Assembly: GCF_000559085.1 (NCBI RefSeq)
Contig: NZ_JALN02000001.1
Coordinates: 1,054,001-1,118,000 of the forward strand
DNA length: 64,000 bases
Source of the DNA: Mycolicibacterium aromaticivorans JS19b1 = JCM 16368
GTDB lineage: Bacteria > Actinomycetota > Actinomycetes > Mycobacteriales > Mycobacteriaceae
Direction of reading: 5' to 3'
The first letter of the stretch is position 1. Every line of letters starts with the position of its first letter. The translations under genes and the position numbers were made by a program. Under the pieces are notes generated by a model, which had not been told where the DNA came from, did no database searches, and saw nothing but the letters and a program-made list of their open reading frames with translations. Shown piece by piece: positions 54,202 through 63,884 of the stretch.

Positions 54202-55095
54202 CTACCGCCGGACGTACAGGCGCAGCGTGACGTAGCCGGTGAGACCGGCCATCAACACGCCGACGCCGAACATGATCGGCGATATGTAGAGAATGTCGGC
54301 GTAGTCGATCCGGGCAATCAGATTGGCTTGGTAGAACTGGTTGAGCGCGTTCTCCAAGAACGCTGCCCGCACCACGATCAGCCCGACGATCGCTATCACC
54401 ACACCGATCGTCGCCGCGAGCACCGCCTCCAACAGGAACGGGAGCTGGGTGTACCACCGAGTGGCACCCACCATTCGCATGATGCCGATCTCGGTGCGTC
54501 TGGTGTATGCGGCGACTTGAACCATGTTGGCGATCAACAGGATCGCACCGATCGCCTGCACCATCGCGATCGCGAACGCCGCCGCGGAAAGCCCGTCGAG
54601 CACCGCGAAGAGCCGGTCGATCAGCTCCTTCTGGTTCAGCACATTGAGCACACCGGGCTGACCCGTCATGGCCGCGTCGAAGTCCTTGTGCTGCTCGGGA
54701 TTGTCCAGCTTGACGACGAACGACGCCGGGAACGAATCCTTGCTGGCGACGTCTTTGTACTGCGGGAACTTACGGATCGCGTCGTTGTAGGCGTCGTTGC
54801 GATTCAGAAACCGGACCGACCGGACATCGTCACGGGCTTCGATCTTGGCGCGCAACGCCTTACACGGGTCGGCGTCACAGGTCGGGTCGTTCGCCGAGAC
54901 GTCGTTGGTCAAGAACACCTGCGTCTCGACGCGATCGAGATAGATGTTGCGCGAGTGGTCCGCCAACCGGACCACCAGCAGGCCGCCACCGAACAGGCCG
55001 ATCGAGATGGCCGTCGTCAAGATCATGGCCACCGTCATGGTGACGTTGCGGCGAAGTCCGGTGAAGACCTCGTTGATGAGAAAGCCGAAGCGCAC
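54202..55095 (-). CDS. ftsX: Cell division ABC transporter permease FtsX
   Basis: A 297-residue divisome permease that, with FtsE, controls peptidoglycan hydrolases such as RipC. TM1 is [20 protein letters not shown], an extracellular domain spans about residues 45-165 ([37 protein letters not shown]), then three TMs ([59 protein letters not shown]). Starts immediately after the ftsE stop codon. Confidence 0.96.
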   Translation of the reverse strand: MRFGFLINEVFTGLRRNVTMTVAMILTTAISIGLFGGGLLVVRLADHSRNIYLDRVETQVFLTNDVSANDPTCDADPCKALRAKIEARDDVRSVRFLNRNDAYNDAIRKFPQYKDVASKDSFPASFVVKLDNPEQHKDFDAAMTGQPGVLNVLNQKELIDRLFAVLDGLSAAAFAIAMVQAIGAILLIANMVQVAAYTRRTEIGIMRMVGATRWYTQLPFLLEAVLAATIGVVIAIVGLIVVRAAFLENALNQFYQANLIARIDYADILYISPIMFGVGVLMAGLTGYVTLRLYVRR

Positions 55096-55788
55096 TTAAC
55101 GATCCATTCCGTAGACACCACGCTGCTCATCGCGAACGAGCCTGCCCAAAGACAGCTCCACCACACGCTGGCGCATGGAGTCGACGATGTGGTGGTCGTG
55201 GGTGGCCATCAACACGGTGGTTCCCGTGCGGTTGATCCGCTCGAGCAGATCCATGATGTCCTTACTGGTCTCAGGGTCCAGGTTGCCGGTGGGCTCGTCG
55301 GCCAGCAGCACCAGCGGCCGGTTGACGAACGCGCGCGCGATCGCCACGCGCTGCTGCTCGCCGCCGGACAGCTCGGCAGGCAGCCGGTTGGCCTTGCCGG
55401 ACAGGCCCACCATCTCCAGGACCTCGGGCACCACGCGATTGATGGTGTCTGGCTTCTTGCCGATCACCTCCAAGGCGAAGGCGACGTTCTCGAACACCGT
55501 CTTCTGCTGCAGCAACCGGAAGTCCTGGAACACGCAGCCGATCACCTGGCGCAGCTTGGGGACCTGCCGGCCCGAGAGCTTGTTGACGTGGAACTTCGAC
55601 ACTTGCAGATCGCCGGACGTGGGTGTGTCCTCGGCCAGCAGCAGCCGCATGAACGTGGACTTGCCAGAGCCGGACGGGCCGATGAGAAAGACGAACTCAC
55701 CCTTGTCGATCTTGACGCTGACATTGTCGAGGGCTGGCCGTGCCGACGACTTGTACTGCTTACTGACATGGTCGAGGGTGATCATCAC
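55096..55788 (-). CDS. ftsE: Cell division ATP-binding protein FtsE
   Basis: A 230-residue ABC ATPase. Walker [10 protein letters not shown] (residues ~37-45), Q-loop CVFQDFRLL, signature LSGGEQQRV, Walker [13 protein letters not shown] and H-loop MATHDHHIV are all intact. Two adjacent ATGs (55788, 55785) are possible starts. Forms the FtsEX complex with the next gene. Confidence 0.97.
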   Translation of the reverse strand: MMITLDHVSKQYKSSARPALDNVSVKIDKGEFVFLIGPSGSGKSTFMRLLLAEDTPTSGDLQVSKFHVNKLSGRQVPKLRQVIGCVFQDFRLLQQKTVFENVAFALEVIGKKPDTINRVVPEVLEMVGLSGKANRLPAELSGGEQQRVAIARAFVNRPLVLLADEPTGNLDPETSKDIMDLLERINRTGTTVLMATHDHHIVDSMRQRVVELSLGRLVRDEQRGVYGMDR

Positions 55789-55825
55789 GGCACGCCAGTG
55801 TAGCCGTCCGGCGGGCGGGACCCGG

Positions 55826-56311
55826 TTACTGCGTCGGAGCCGCGGGTGTGACCATCGGGCCCTGACCCGGTGCCGGCGTGGGAACCGGCGCAGGTGACGG
55901 GGTCGGAGCGGGCAGCCCGGGGATCTGGAACGGCAGCGGGCCAGGCGGGGTAGTCGACGTCGTCGGGCTGGTCGGGCTGGTCGGGCTCGTCGTCTCCGTC
56001 GGCGTCGTGGTTTCCGTCGGCGTCGTGGTCTCCGTCGTGGTGGTCGTGGTGGTCGGCGGTGTCGTCGTCATCGTGCGCCGCACATCGGTGCGCGGGACCC
56101 AGGTGTACGACGGGTCGGGCACGAAGCCCGGCGGCACCACTTGGTTCGCGGGAACCGGCTGCTGGGTCGGCGGCTGGTAGTTCTGATACACCCAGAACAG
56201 GGCGATGAATGCCACCACCAGCACCGCGGTGGACGTGCGAAGGCGCCCGCCCGGAAGGTATCTCGGCCAGCCGCGATCGTCACGCTTGGACTTGCTCGAT
56301 TGATTCGTCAT
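55826..56311 (-). CDS. Membrane-anchored Thr/Pro-rich protein
   Basis: A 161-residue protein with a basic N-terminus, one TM ([19 protein letters not shown]) and an extracytoplasmic low-complexity tail made of [24 protein letters not shown] repeats flanked by Pro-rich segments. Probably a cell-wall-spanning stalk; function unknown. ATG 56311 overlaps the mscS stop (ATGA). It lies between mscS and ftsE, consistent with the corresponding mycobacterial locus. Confidence 0.8.
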   Translation of the reverse strand: MTNQSSKSKRDDRGWPRYLPGGRLRTSTAVLVVAFIALFWVYQNYQPPTQQPVPANQVVPPGFVPDPSYTWVPRTDVRRTMTTTPPTTTTTTTETTTPTETTTPTETTSPTSPTSPTTSTTPPGPLPFQIPGLPAPTPSPAPVPTPAPGQGPMVTPAAPTQ

Positions 56312-57276
56312 TGCGCTTTGTCCTGACTGCGCGCCACATCGTCGCTGGTTCCCGACGGAGTCATCGCGCCCAGTGTCGGGGTTTTCTCCGCCGGGGTGGT
56401 GATGCCCGCCTGGGCCAGGGCGGCGATCACCATGACCCGCAGTCGGCGGCCGACGTCGAACTGTTTGCCGGGCAGGGTTCGGGCCACCATCCGCAGATTG
56501 ACCGAGTCGACCTCGAGGCTCTCGACGCCCATCAAGGCCGGCTTGTCCAACAGCAGCTTTCGCAGATCCTCGTCGAGCATCGCGTCGTTGCACACGGTGT
56601 GCAGCACGTCGTTGACGCGGTTGAGGTCAGCGGAGGTGGGCACCGGGACATCGACGACCGCTCGCGCCCAGTCCTTCGACAGGTTGAGGGATCTGACGAT
56701 GTTTCCGTTCGGCACGGTGTACATCTCGCCTTCCGGCGTTCGGAGCTTGGTCACCCGCAGGGTGACCTCCTCCACGGTGCCGAGGGAGTCTTTCGGGGCG
56801 CCGACCATACTCAGCTGCACCAGGTCACCGAAGCCGTACTGGCGCTCGGTGATGATGAAGAAGCCGGCCAACAGGTCCTTCACCAGGTTCTGCGCGCCGA
56901 AGCCCAAGGCCGCGCCCAAGACGGCGGCCGGAGCGGCGAGCGAGCTGACCGGTATCGACAAGACGTCACCGATCTCGACGACGACCATCACGAACAGCAG
57001 GGCGATCGATACCCAGGACACCACCGAGGCCACGGCTTGCTGATGCTTGGCGCTCTCGGTGCGGACGATCTGGTCGGTCTGCTGGTATTGGGCGTCGATG
57101 CGCCGGGTGATCCGGCGAGCGAGCCAGTTGATGAAACGTGCGGCCAACAGCCCGCCGATCAGCAACAGTGCGATGCGGACGCCTCTGGTCACGATCCACA
57201 CGCCGTACTGGCCGTGCCAGAAGTTGCTCCAGTGCTCGGCCGCGCCCAGTGCCAGGTAGGTGTTAGTCGTCGTCAT
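56308..57276 (-). CDS. MscS-family mechanosensitive channel
   Basis: A 322-residue small-conductance channel. TMs: [40 protein letters not shown], and the pore-lining helix [20 protein letters not shown] followed by [21 protein letters not shown], the classical MscS signature. The beta domain includes [20 protein letters not shown] and [12 protein letters not shown] 57276 overlaps the end of prfB by 14 bp. Confidence 0.92.
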   Translation of the reverse strand: MTTTNTYLALGAAEHWSNFWHGQYGVWIVTRGVRIALLLIGGLLAARFINWLARRITRRIDAQYQQTDQIVRTESAKHQQAVASVVSWVSIALLFVMVVVEIGDVLSIPVSSLAAPAAVLGAALGFGAQNLVKDLLAGFFIITERQYGFGDLVQLSMVGAPKDSLGTVEEVTLRVTKLRTPEGEMYTVPNGNIVRSLNLSKDWARAVVDVPVPTSADLNRVNDVLHTVCNDAMLDEDLRKLLLDKPALMGVESLEVDSVNLRMVARTLPGKQFDVGRRLRVMVIAALAQAGITTPAEKTPTLGAMTPSGTSDDVARSQDKAQ

Positions 57277-58381
57277 CTCGCCGGTTACGCCACCGGATCC
57301 CCGCTTCCAGGAATCCGTCGATGTCCCCATCCAGTACCGCCGCGGGATTGCCGACCTCGTACTCGGTGCGCAGATCCTTGACCATTTGGTAGGGGTGCAG
57401 AACGTAGGAGCGCATCTGGTTGCCCCACGAACTACCGCCGTCGCCCTTGAGGGCGTCCATCTCGGCGCGTTCTTCCTGACGCTTGCGTTCCAGCAGTTTG
57501 GCCTGCAGCACGCGCATCGCCGACACCTTGTTCTGCAGCTGCGACTTCTCGTTCTGGCAGGTGACGACGATGCCGGTCGGGATGTGCGTCAGCCGGACCG
57601 CCGAGTCGGTGGTGTTGACCGACTGGCCGCCCGGCCCGCTGGAGCGGTAAACATCGACTCGCACTTCCTGCTCGGGGATGTCGATGTGGTCGGTGGTCTC
57701 GGTCACCGGCAGCACCTCGACGTCGGCGAACGACGTCTGGCGCCGGTTCTGGTTGTCGAACGGGCTGATCCGCACCAGCCGGTGGGTGCCCTGCTCGACC
57801 GACAGCGTGCCGTAGGCGTACGGGGCGTGCACCGCGAACGTCGCGCTCTTGATGCCGGCCTCTTCGGCGTAGGAGGTGTCGAACACCTCCACGCCGTAGT
57901 CGTGCTGTTCAGCCCAGCGGATGTACATCCGCATCAGCATCTCGGCCCAGTCGGCGGCGTCCACACCACCGGCGCCGGACCGGATGGTCACCAGTGCCTC
58001 GCGTTCGTCGTACTCGCCGGACAGCAGGGTCCGGACCTCAAGCTGTTCGATGTCGGCCTGCAGGGACGCGAGCTCGGCATCGGCTTCGGCCAGCGCGTCG
58101 GCGGCGCCGGCGCCCTCTTCTTCGGCGGCCATCTCGTAGAGCACCGGCAGATCCGCCAGACGGCTGCGCAAGCCTTCGACGCGGCGCAGCTCGCCCTGGG
58201 CGTGGGAGAGCTCGCTGGTGACGCGCTGAGCGTGGCTCTGGTCGTTCCACAGATTCGGGTCGGCCGCTTCGTGTTCGAGCTTATCGATCTTGGCGCGCAG
58301 ACCGTCGACGTCGAGCACTCGCTCCACCGTGGTGAGGGTGGTGTCGAGTGCGGCGATATCTGACTGACGATCGAGGTCCAC
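57263..58381 (-). CDS. prfB: Peptide chain release factor 2
   Basis: A 372-residue class-I release factor reading UGA and UAA. The codon-recognition tripeptide is SPF ([12 protein letters not shown]) and the peptidyl hydrolysis motif is GGQ ([15 protein letters not shown]). Unlike E. coli prfB, the frame is uninterrupted, with no in-frame UGA near codon 26, so autoregulatory frameshifting is absent. ATG 58381. Confidence 0.97.
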   Translation of the reverse strand: MDLDRQSDIAALDTTLTTVERVLDVDGLRAKIDKLEHEAADPNLWNDQSHAQRVTSELSHAQGELRRVEGLRSRLADLPVLYEMAAEEEGAGAADALAEADAELASLQADIEQLEVRTLLSGEYDEREALVTIRSGAGGVDAADWAEMLMRMYIRWAEQHDYGVEVFDTSYAEEAGIKSATFAVHAPYAYGTLSVEQGTHRLVRISPFDNQNRRQTSFADVEVLPVTETTDHIDIPEQEVRVDVYRSSGPGGQSVNTTDSAVRLTHIPTGIVVTCQNEKSQLQNKVSAMRVLQAKLLERKRQEERAEMDALKGDGGSSWGNQMRSYVLHPYQMVKDLRTEYEVGNPAAVLDGDIDGFLEAGIRWRNRRDDDD

Positions 58382-58578
58382 GGGTCCTCAGGGTACCGGC
58401 GTCGCGACACGGTGTGATCCGCGGCGACTCCTGAGACTTCTGGGGCTGCCCCGCCGGTTGCGCGTCTAACATCACTTTCGTAACCAGGATGTGGCGTCGC
58501 ACAGCCCAAAGCGACGCTGCTCGACTGCGACGCGACAGCCCCTTTGCGCGCAGCCGGGTCCGGACAGAAAGCGCGAGG

Positions 58579-59952
58579 ATGCGTCCTTACTATGTCGCGA
58601 TCGTTGGTGCAGGTCCCTCCGGATACTTCGCAGCGGCGTCGCTGCTGAAGTTCGCCGACAGTTCCGTCGCCGCCGGCGGTCCGGATGTCCACGTCGACAT
58701 GCTCGAAATGTTGCCCACCCCCTGGGGTTTGGTGCGCTCCGGGGTGGCACCCGATCATCCGAAGATCAAAACCATCAGCGCCCAGTTCGAGAAGACCTCG
58801 CTCGACGAGCGGTTCCGCTTCTTCGGCAACATCCGAGTCGGTGAGCACGTCCAAGCCGAGGAGCTCGCACAGCGCTACGACGCCGTCGTCTACGCCACCG
58901 GCGCGCAGTCGGACCGTCCGCTCGGCATCCCCGGCGAGGAACTCGAGGGCAGCGTCGCAGCTGTCGACTTCGTCGGTTGGTACAACGCGCACCCGCACTT
59001 CGAGGAGATGGCGCCGGACCTTTCGACCGGGCGCGCCATCGTGGTCGGCAACGGCAACGTGGCGCTCGACGTCGCACGGATCCTCGTCAGCGATCCCGAG
59101 GAGCTCGCCAAGTCTGACATCGCCGACCACGCGCTGGAACTGCTACACACACAGGGTGTCGACGAGGTCGTGGTCATCGGCCGCCGCGGGCCTCTGCAGG
59201 CCACCTTCACGACGATGGAGCTGCGCGAGCTGGGCGATCTGGAAGCCATGGCCGACGTAGACGTCATCGTCGACCCCGCGGACTTCGACTCCATCACCGA
59301 CGAACAGCTCGAGGCGGCGGGCAAGACCGTGAAGCTCAACGTCAAGGTGCTGCGCGGCTATGCGGAGGCGGGACCGCGAGGGGCCAAGCGCCGCATCGTG
59401 TTTCGGTTCCGTACCTCGCCGATCGAGATCAAGGGTGACGGCCGTGTCGAGTCAGTGGTGCTGGGCCGCAACGAGCTCGTCGACGAGGGCGGCCGCATCG
59501 TCGCCAAGGACACCGGCGTGCGCGAGGAGCTGCCCGCCCAGCTGGTGGTCCGCGCGGTCGGCTATCGCGGCATCGCGACGCCGGGCCTGCCGTTCGACGA
59601 GCGCTCAGGCACCATCCCGCACACCGAAGGCCGCGTCGAAGGCAGCGACAACGAGTACGTCGTGGGCTGGATCAAGCGTGGCCCGTCGGGCGTCATCGGG
59701 AGCAACAAAAAAGACTCGGCGGACACGGTTGCGACGTTGGTAGCCGACCTCGACGGCCGCGAGCTCGGCGCGTTCGCCGACGACCACGGCGACACGCTCG
59801 TCGCGTGGCTGCTGTCGCGTCAGCCGATATTGGTCACCGACGACCACTGGAAGCTGATCGACGCGCACGAGCGCGGCGCGGGCGAACCGCACGGCCGGCC
59901 ACGCGTGAAGCTCACCAGTGTTGCCGAACTGCTGCGCATCGGGCACGGGTAG
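58579..59952 (+). CDS. fprA: NADPH-ferredoxin reductase FprA
   Basis: A 457-residue FAD flavoprotein related to adrenodoxin reductase, transferring electrons from NADPH to ferredoxins, for example for P450s. N-terminal FAD site YVAIVGAGPSGYFAA; GLVRSGVAPDHPKIK typical of the family; NADP site IVVGNGNVALDVARIL and VVIGRRGPLQATFTTMELRE; C-terminal KRGPSGVIGSNKKDSADTV. ATG 58579 matches the usual start; upstream frame is spurious. Such a reductase could serve the P450 in this window. Confidence 0.96.
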   Translation: MRPYYVAIVGAGPSGYFAAASLLKFADSSVAAGGPDVHVDMLEMLPTPWGLVRSGVAPDHPKIKTISAQFEKTSLDERFRFFGNIRVGEHVQAEELAQRYDAVVYATGAQSDRPLGIPGEELEGSVAAVDFVGWYNAHPHFEEMAPDLSTGRAIVVGNGNVALDVARILVSDPEELAKSDIADHALELLHTQGVDEVVVIGRRGPLQATFTTMELRELGDLEAMADVDVIVDPADFDSITDEQLEAAGKTVKLNVKVLRGYAEAGPRGAKRRIVFRFRTSPIEIKGDGRVESVVLGRNELVDEGGRIVAKDTGVREELPAQLVVRAVGYRGIATPGLPFDERSGTIPHTEGRVEGSDNEYVVGWIKRGPSGVIGSNKKDSADTVATLVADLDGRELGAFADDHGDTLVAWLLSRQPILVTDDHWKLIDAHERGAGEPHGRPRVKLTSVAELLRIGHG

Positions 59953-59955
59953 CGA

Positions 59956-61146
59956 TCACACCTCGCAGGTGTCCCGCTCACGCTCCCGGGACAGCCCGCC
60001 GACCGGACCCGCGGCGCGCGCGATCAGCGGTGTGACGGCCGCGGTCATCGCCAGGGCGGCCGACACCATGATCACCGCGAACGGGCTGTAGCCGTCCACC
60101 ACGACGCCGCCGATCGCGGTGCCGATGGCGCCGCCGACGAGGGCGCCGCTGTTGAGCCATCCGAATGCTTCCGCGGTCGAGTGTGCGGCGATCTGGTTCG
60201 ACACCATGACATACAGCGCGGCCAACGACGGCGCGAAGCCGAGCCCGGAGGCGAACAACGCGGCGAGCTGCACGCCGTAGCCGTCGACAAGACCGAACAG
60301 CACGGTGCCGGCGGCGACGACCGCCATGGACAGCGACAGGCCGCGGACGCCGAGGTGGCGGTGGCCGAACAGCACACCGCCGAGCAGCGATCCGACGCCG
60401 GTTGCCGCGAGCGCGATACCCGCCGAGAGGTTGTGGTTGCCGTATAGGGCGAGGACGCCCACTTCCAGTGCTGTGAACGACGCGACCAGCGCGAGGCTGG
60501 CGACCATCGCCAGGATGACCGCGCGGTTGGCGAGCACCTTGCCGAACGCGACCGTGCTGCTGGCGATCGTCGGCCGAAACTGGCGGGCGCTGAGCAGGAA
60601 CCACACGGTCCCGACGATCGTGACCGCGGCAGAGAACAACAGCGGAATCGCCGTCGAGATCGCCGACGCCAGGAACGTCGCAGCGACCGGACCGATCACC
60701 CAGATCAGCTCCTGGGCCGTGGTGTCGAGCGCGAACAGCGCCCGCAGGCCCTGGCCGGGGACCATCTGCGGGTACAGGGCGCGCACCGCAGGCAGCAGCG
60801 GGGGCACCGAGGCGCCGATGAGGAACCCCAACACCATCAGGAACGTCGTGGGAACGTGGATGAAGGCCAGCGCCAGCATGCTGATGCCGTTGATCAGGGC
60901 GGCCGACACCAAGGTCGGCATCATCCCGATCCGACCGAGAAGGCGCGCCGTCATGGGCATGGCCACCGCTTCACCGATGCTCGTGCACGCCACGACGACG
61001 CCGGCCACCGCGTACGACCCGGTCCGGGCCTGCACGTGCAGCAGGATCGCCAGCGACAGCATGCCCAGCGGCAGCCGCGCGAAAAGCTGTGAGGCGGTCA
61101 CATTGACCACGCCTGGAACTCGAATGAGCTCTGCGTAGGCGCGCAC
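59956..61146 (-). CDS. MFS transporter controlled by the adjacent TetR
   Basis: A 396-residue, 12-TM MFS protein. Motif A-like loop is MPMTARLLGRIGMMPTLVSA; the C-half carries GVGSLLGGVLFGHRHLGVRG. The profile is that of drug/metabolite exporters. GTG 61146 (MRAYAELIRVPG). It is divergent from a TetR gene across a 92-bp spacer with a perfect 26-bp palindrome, so substrate-induced derepression is likely. Confidence 0.9.
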   Translation of the reverse strand: MRAYAELIRVPGVVNVTASQLFARLPLGMLSLAILLHVQARTGSYAVAGVVVACTSIGEAVAMPMTARLLGRIGMMPTLVSAALINGISMLALAFIHVPTTFLMVLGFLIGASVPPLLPAVRALYPQMVPGQGLRALFALDTTAQELIWVIGPVAATFLASAISTAIPLLFSAAVTIVGTVWFLLSARQFRPTIASSTVAFGKVLANRAVILAMVASLALVASFTALEVGVLALYGNHNLSAGIALAATGVGSLLGGVLFGHRHLGVRGLSLSMAVVAAGTVLFGLVDGYGVQLAALFASGLGFAPSLAALYVMVSNQIAAHSTAEAFGWLNSGALVGGAIGTAIGGVVVDGYSPFAVIMVSAALAMTAAVTPLIARAAGPVGGLSRERERDTCEV

Positions 61147-61190
61147 GGTTATCTCTCCATCGAATTTGGTCTACTACTTCAAAGCTCCTC

Positions 61191-61216
61191 AACTGTACCG
61201 TCCGGACGGTACAGTT
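61191..61216. promoter_or_regulatory. Perfect 26-bp palindromic operator
   Basis: Half-site AACTGTACCGTCC at 61191-61203 is followed directly by its exact reverse complement at 61204-61216. It sits 45 bp from the MFS start and 23 bp from the TetR start, in position to repress both. The GTACCGTCCGGACGGTAC core is typical of TetR operators. Confidence 0.85.
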
Positions 61217-61238
61217 CGAAAGTCGATAAACTCTGCCG

Positions 61239-61787
61239 ATGACGACCTCGCGCGAGCGCATCCTCGATGCCTACGCCGACGCGCTGGCCGTCGACGGCGA
61301 GCGCCTGGCCACTCTCGACGCGGTGGCCGCCCGGGCCGGGGTGTCCAAGGGCGGACTGCTGTACCACTTCCCGTCCAAGGACCAACTCGCCGAAGCACTG
61401 TGTGAGCGGCTGATCGCGCTGGCTGCAGACGACGTCGACAAGATGCGCAACGCCGCCGACGGGCCGGCTCGGCACTACATCCGCACGTCGCATTACGCCA
61501 ACACCCCGCTCGACCGCACCCTGGTCGCGGTGGCTCGGCTCCAGCAAGCCGGTGACCCGCGGGCGCGGGCGGCCATCGAGATGATCTCCGATCAGTGGCT
61601 GAGCGTGCTGACCGAGGCGCTCGGCGACCGTGACGTCGCGCGCACCGTCAAGCTCATCGGCGACGGCCTGTACCACCACGCGCTGTTCAGCGTTCTCGGC
61701 GGACCGCCGCGCACGGAACTCGACGAGGGACTGCTGGCGGTCATCGATCGGCTCATCGACCAGAGTTCGAACGCGCCGCGAGCCTGA
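61239..61787 (+). CDS. TetR-family regulator
   Basis: A 182-residue TetR repressor. The HTH reads ATLDAVAARAGVSKGGLLYH followed by FPSKDQLAEALCERL, resembling the subgroup that controls adjacent MFS exporters. The upstream 26-bp palindrome is its probable operator. The next gene (MFS, 61830) follows after 42 bp in the same direction and may be co-regulated. Confidence 0.9.
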   Translation: MTTSRERILDAYADALAVDGERLATLDAVAARAGVSKGGLLYHFPSKDQLAEALCERLIALAADDVDKMRNAADGPARHYIRTSHYANTPLDRTLVAVARLQQAGDPRARAAIEMISDQWLSVLTEALGDRDVARTVKLIGDGLYHHALFSVLGGPPRTELDEGLLAVIDRLIDQSSNAPRA

Positions 61788-61829
61788 GTACCGGGAGCCA
61801 CACAGGCACCGTCGGCACAATGTGACTCA

Positions 61830-63068
61830 ATGGCGAGCAACGATCGGCGACCATCGACACGATCGCTGCGCGCGCTCGATGGACTGAACTTCTTCCTCGC
61901 CGATGTGCGCGACGGCCTCGGCCCGTATCTGGCCATATATCTGCTCGCCACCCGTGGTCCCGCACACGGCTGGGACGAGGCCACGGTCGGCAGCGTGATC
62001 ACCATCTCCGGTCTGGTCGGCCTCGTCGTCCAGACGCCCGCAGGCGCGCTGATCGACCGAATCCCGCACCGCCGAATGGTTCTCATCGTCGCGGCCGTCG
62101 TGGTGACGGCCAGTTGCCTGTGCCTGCCCGCCGTGCACGGCTACGTTGCGGTGACCGCGACCCAATCGGCCGCGGCCGCCGCCGCCACCGTTTTCGGCCC
62201 CGGCATCACGGCAATCAGCCTCGGACTCGTGGGCGCCAAGCTGCTGACACCGAGGATTGCGCGCAACGAGGCGTTCAACCATGCGGGCAATGCCGCATCC
62301 GCGGGCATCGCCGCCCTGCTGGCCATCCAGTTCGGTCCGGTCGTGGTGTTCTGGCTGATGGCGGTGCTCGCTCTGCTCAGCGTGGCCTCTGCCGCGCGCA
62401 TCAAGGATTCGGAGATTGACGAAAGCCTGGCGCGAGGCCTGTCCGCCGACCACACGGTCGACAGCCACGCCAGTAGCTGGTCGGTGTTGTTCACGAGCCG
62501 AAGCCTGTTGGGCTTCGCCGCTGTCGTATTCGTGTTCCACCTGTCGAACGCCGCGATGCTGACCTCGGTCAGCCAGCTCCTTGTGCGGGTCGCGGGGAAG
62601 AACAGCGCGACGTCGCTGACCGCGCTGTGCGTCCTCGCGGCGCAGCTCGTCATGGTTCCGGTCGCGCTCGTCGTCGGGCGCACCGCCGACTCGTGGGGGC
62701 GCAAGCCGATCTTCGTGGCGGGTTTTGCCGTGTTGGCCGTGCGCGGCGTGCTCTACACCGTCTCGGACAACCCGGTGTGGCTGGTCGCGGTGCAGACTCT
62801 GGACGGCGTCGGCGCCGGCATTTTCGGGGCCTTGTTCCCGGTCGTGATCGCCGACCTGACCGCGGGCACGGGTCACTTCAACGTGACCCAGGGCGCTCTC
62901 GCCACCGTTCAGGGCGCGGGGGCCGCGATCAGCGCCGGGCTGGCCGGGGCATTGATCGTCGCCGCCGGCTACCACACGACGTTCATCACGCTGTCGGCCA
63001 TCGCGGTCGCCGGGCTGGTTGTCTACCTTGCCGCGGTCCCGGAGACCCGGGCGCGGGCGCACAGCTAG
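61830..63068 (+). CDS. MFS transporter
   Basis: A 412-residue, 12-TM MFS protein starting MASNDRRPSTRSLRALDGLN. Motif A region: TPAGALIDRIPHRRMVLIV; second-half equivalent VVGRTADSWGRKPIFVAG. TM5 carries PGITAISLGLVG and the C-half GVGAGIFGALFPVVIADLT. Substrate unknown; related to the family often annotated as multidrug efflux. Downstream of TetR. Confidence 0.9.
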   Translation: MASNDRRPSTRSLRALDGLNFFLADVRDGLGPYLAIYLLATRGPAHGWDEATVGSVITISGLVGLVVQTPAGALIDRIPHRRMVLIVAAVVVTASCLCLPAVHGYVAVTATQSAAAAAATVFGPGITAISLGLVGAKLLTPRIARNEAFNHAGNAASAGIAALLAIQFGPVVVFWLMAVLALLSVASAARIKDSEIDESLARGLSADHTVDSHASSWSVLFTSRSLLGFAAVVFVFHLSNAAMLTSVSQLLVRVAGKNSATSLTALCVLAAQLVMVPVALVVGRTADSWGRKPIFVAGFAVLAVRGVLYTVSDNPVWLVAVQTLDGVGAGIFGALFPVVIADLTAGTGHFNVTQGALATVQGAGAAISAGLAGALIVAAGYHTTFITLSAIAVAGLVVYLAAVPETRARAHS

Positions 63069-63476
63069 TCAGTCGCGGGCCGGTGGGGTGATCGATTCGG
63101 CGGCGATAGTGACGATCACGCGAGTCTCGTCGGGATTACCGGAGAAGTTCGGATAAGGGATGCCGAGGTACTTCTGTGAGATCTCATCAATGCTGGCGCG
63201 ACCACCCACTGTCGTCGTCGACAACACGCGACCTCGAACTGCGTAGTACCGAGTGACGTTGTCGGGGTCGACGACGTTGACGGCGATGCGAGGGTCGCGG
63301 GACAGATTTCGCGCCTTCTGCATGCCATCGACGATGTTGATGACGATGTGCTCGCCATCGGTGGTCACCCACGTCTCGGTCAGCTGGGGTGAGCCGTCAG
63401 GCATGAGCGTTGCCACGAAGCAGGGACTGGGGCGCTGTAACAGCGCGAGCAACCCGTCAGGAAGCGGTTGGGACAT
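63069..63476 (-). CDS. PPOX-class F420-dependent oxidoreductase
   Basis: A 135-residue split-barrel protein (Rv1155-like group). Motifs: LQRPSPCFVATLMPDGSPQL, TWVTTDGEHIVINIVDG, ARNLSRDPRIAVNVVDPDN and RGRVLSTTT. This fold binds F420 or FMN and reduces small molecules. It converges with the MFS gene end to end with no gap. Confidence 0.88.
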   Translation of the reverse strand: MSQPLPDGLLALLQRPSPCFVATLMPDGSPQLTETWVTTDGEHIVINIVDGMQKARNLSRDPRIAVNVVDPDNVTRYYAVRGRVLSTTTVGGRASIDEISQKYLGIPYPNFSGNPDETRVIVTIAAESITPPARD

Positions 63477-63483
63477 CGAATTC

Positions 63484-63828
63484 CTAACTCGGGGGCTGCA
63501 GAGGCGGCGGCTGGTCGGGCGGTGCGAAGAACCAGTTGTCCGGATTCTTCTGCGAGTACACCACCGGGATGAGTTGGCCCATCGTCGGCCAGTCGTTCAC
63601 GTCGACCGCCATCCGCTGATACACCACGTGCTCATTGACCGTGGGGCCGTTGATGACCCCGCTGATCGTGACGAACTGTTCGCCGGTGGCGTCGGGGCGC
63701 GGACTGACCCCGGTCACCAGAAGCGTGCCGTCCACCACCTCGCCGCGCGGGCCGCGGCGCATCAAGCGCGGGGCCAAGACCAGGGCCAGCGCACCGACGA
63801 TGAGCAATATCACCGCGAATTCCCACAT
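63484..63828 (-). CDS. Small anchored mycobacterial protein with OB-like domain
   Basis: A 114-residue protein: one N-terminal TM (FAVILLIVGALALVLAPRLM), basic stop-transfer, then a beta-rich domain (GTLLVTGVSPRPDATGEQFV, VVYQRMAVDVNDWPTMGQLI) and a Pro-rich end. Function unknown. Seven bp upstream of the PPOX gene in the same direction, so cotranscribed. Confidence 0.75.
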   Translation of the reverse strand: MWEFAVILLIVGALALVLAPRLMRRGPRGEVVDGTLLVTGVSPRPDATGEQFVTISGVINGPTVNEHVVYQRMAVDVNDWPTMGQLIPVVYSQKNPDNWFFAPPDQPPPLQPPS

Positions 63829-63884
63829 GCGGCCATGGTAGGACTAGCCGCATGAGCGAAGCCCGCGGAGCGAATCAACGGCGG

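Noticed and set aside
54139..55803. Long plus-strand open frame of 554 codons
   Set aside because: It is antisense to ftsE, ftsX and part of smpB, which have clear family motifs; its His/Arg-rich translation is typical of a GC-rich shadow.
55878..56180. Plus-strand Val/Gly repeat protein
   Set aside because: It is the antisense image of the Thr/Pro repeats in the gene at 55826.
58300..58381. Programmed +1 frameshift in prfB
   Set aside because: The reading frame is continuous from ATG to stop with no in-frame UGA, so frameshifting is not needed.
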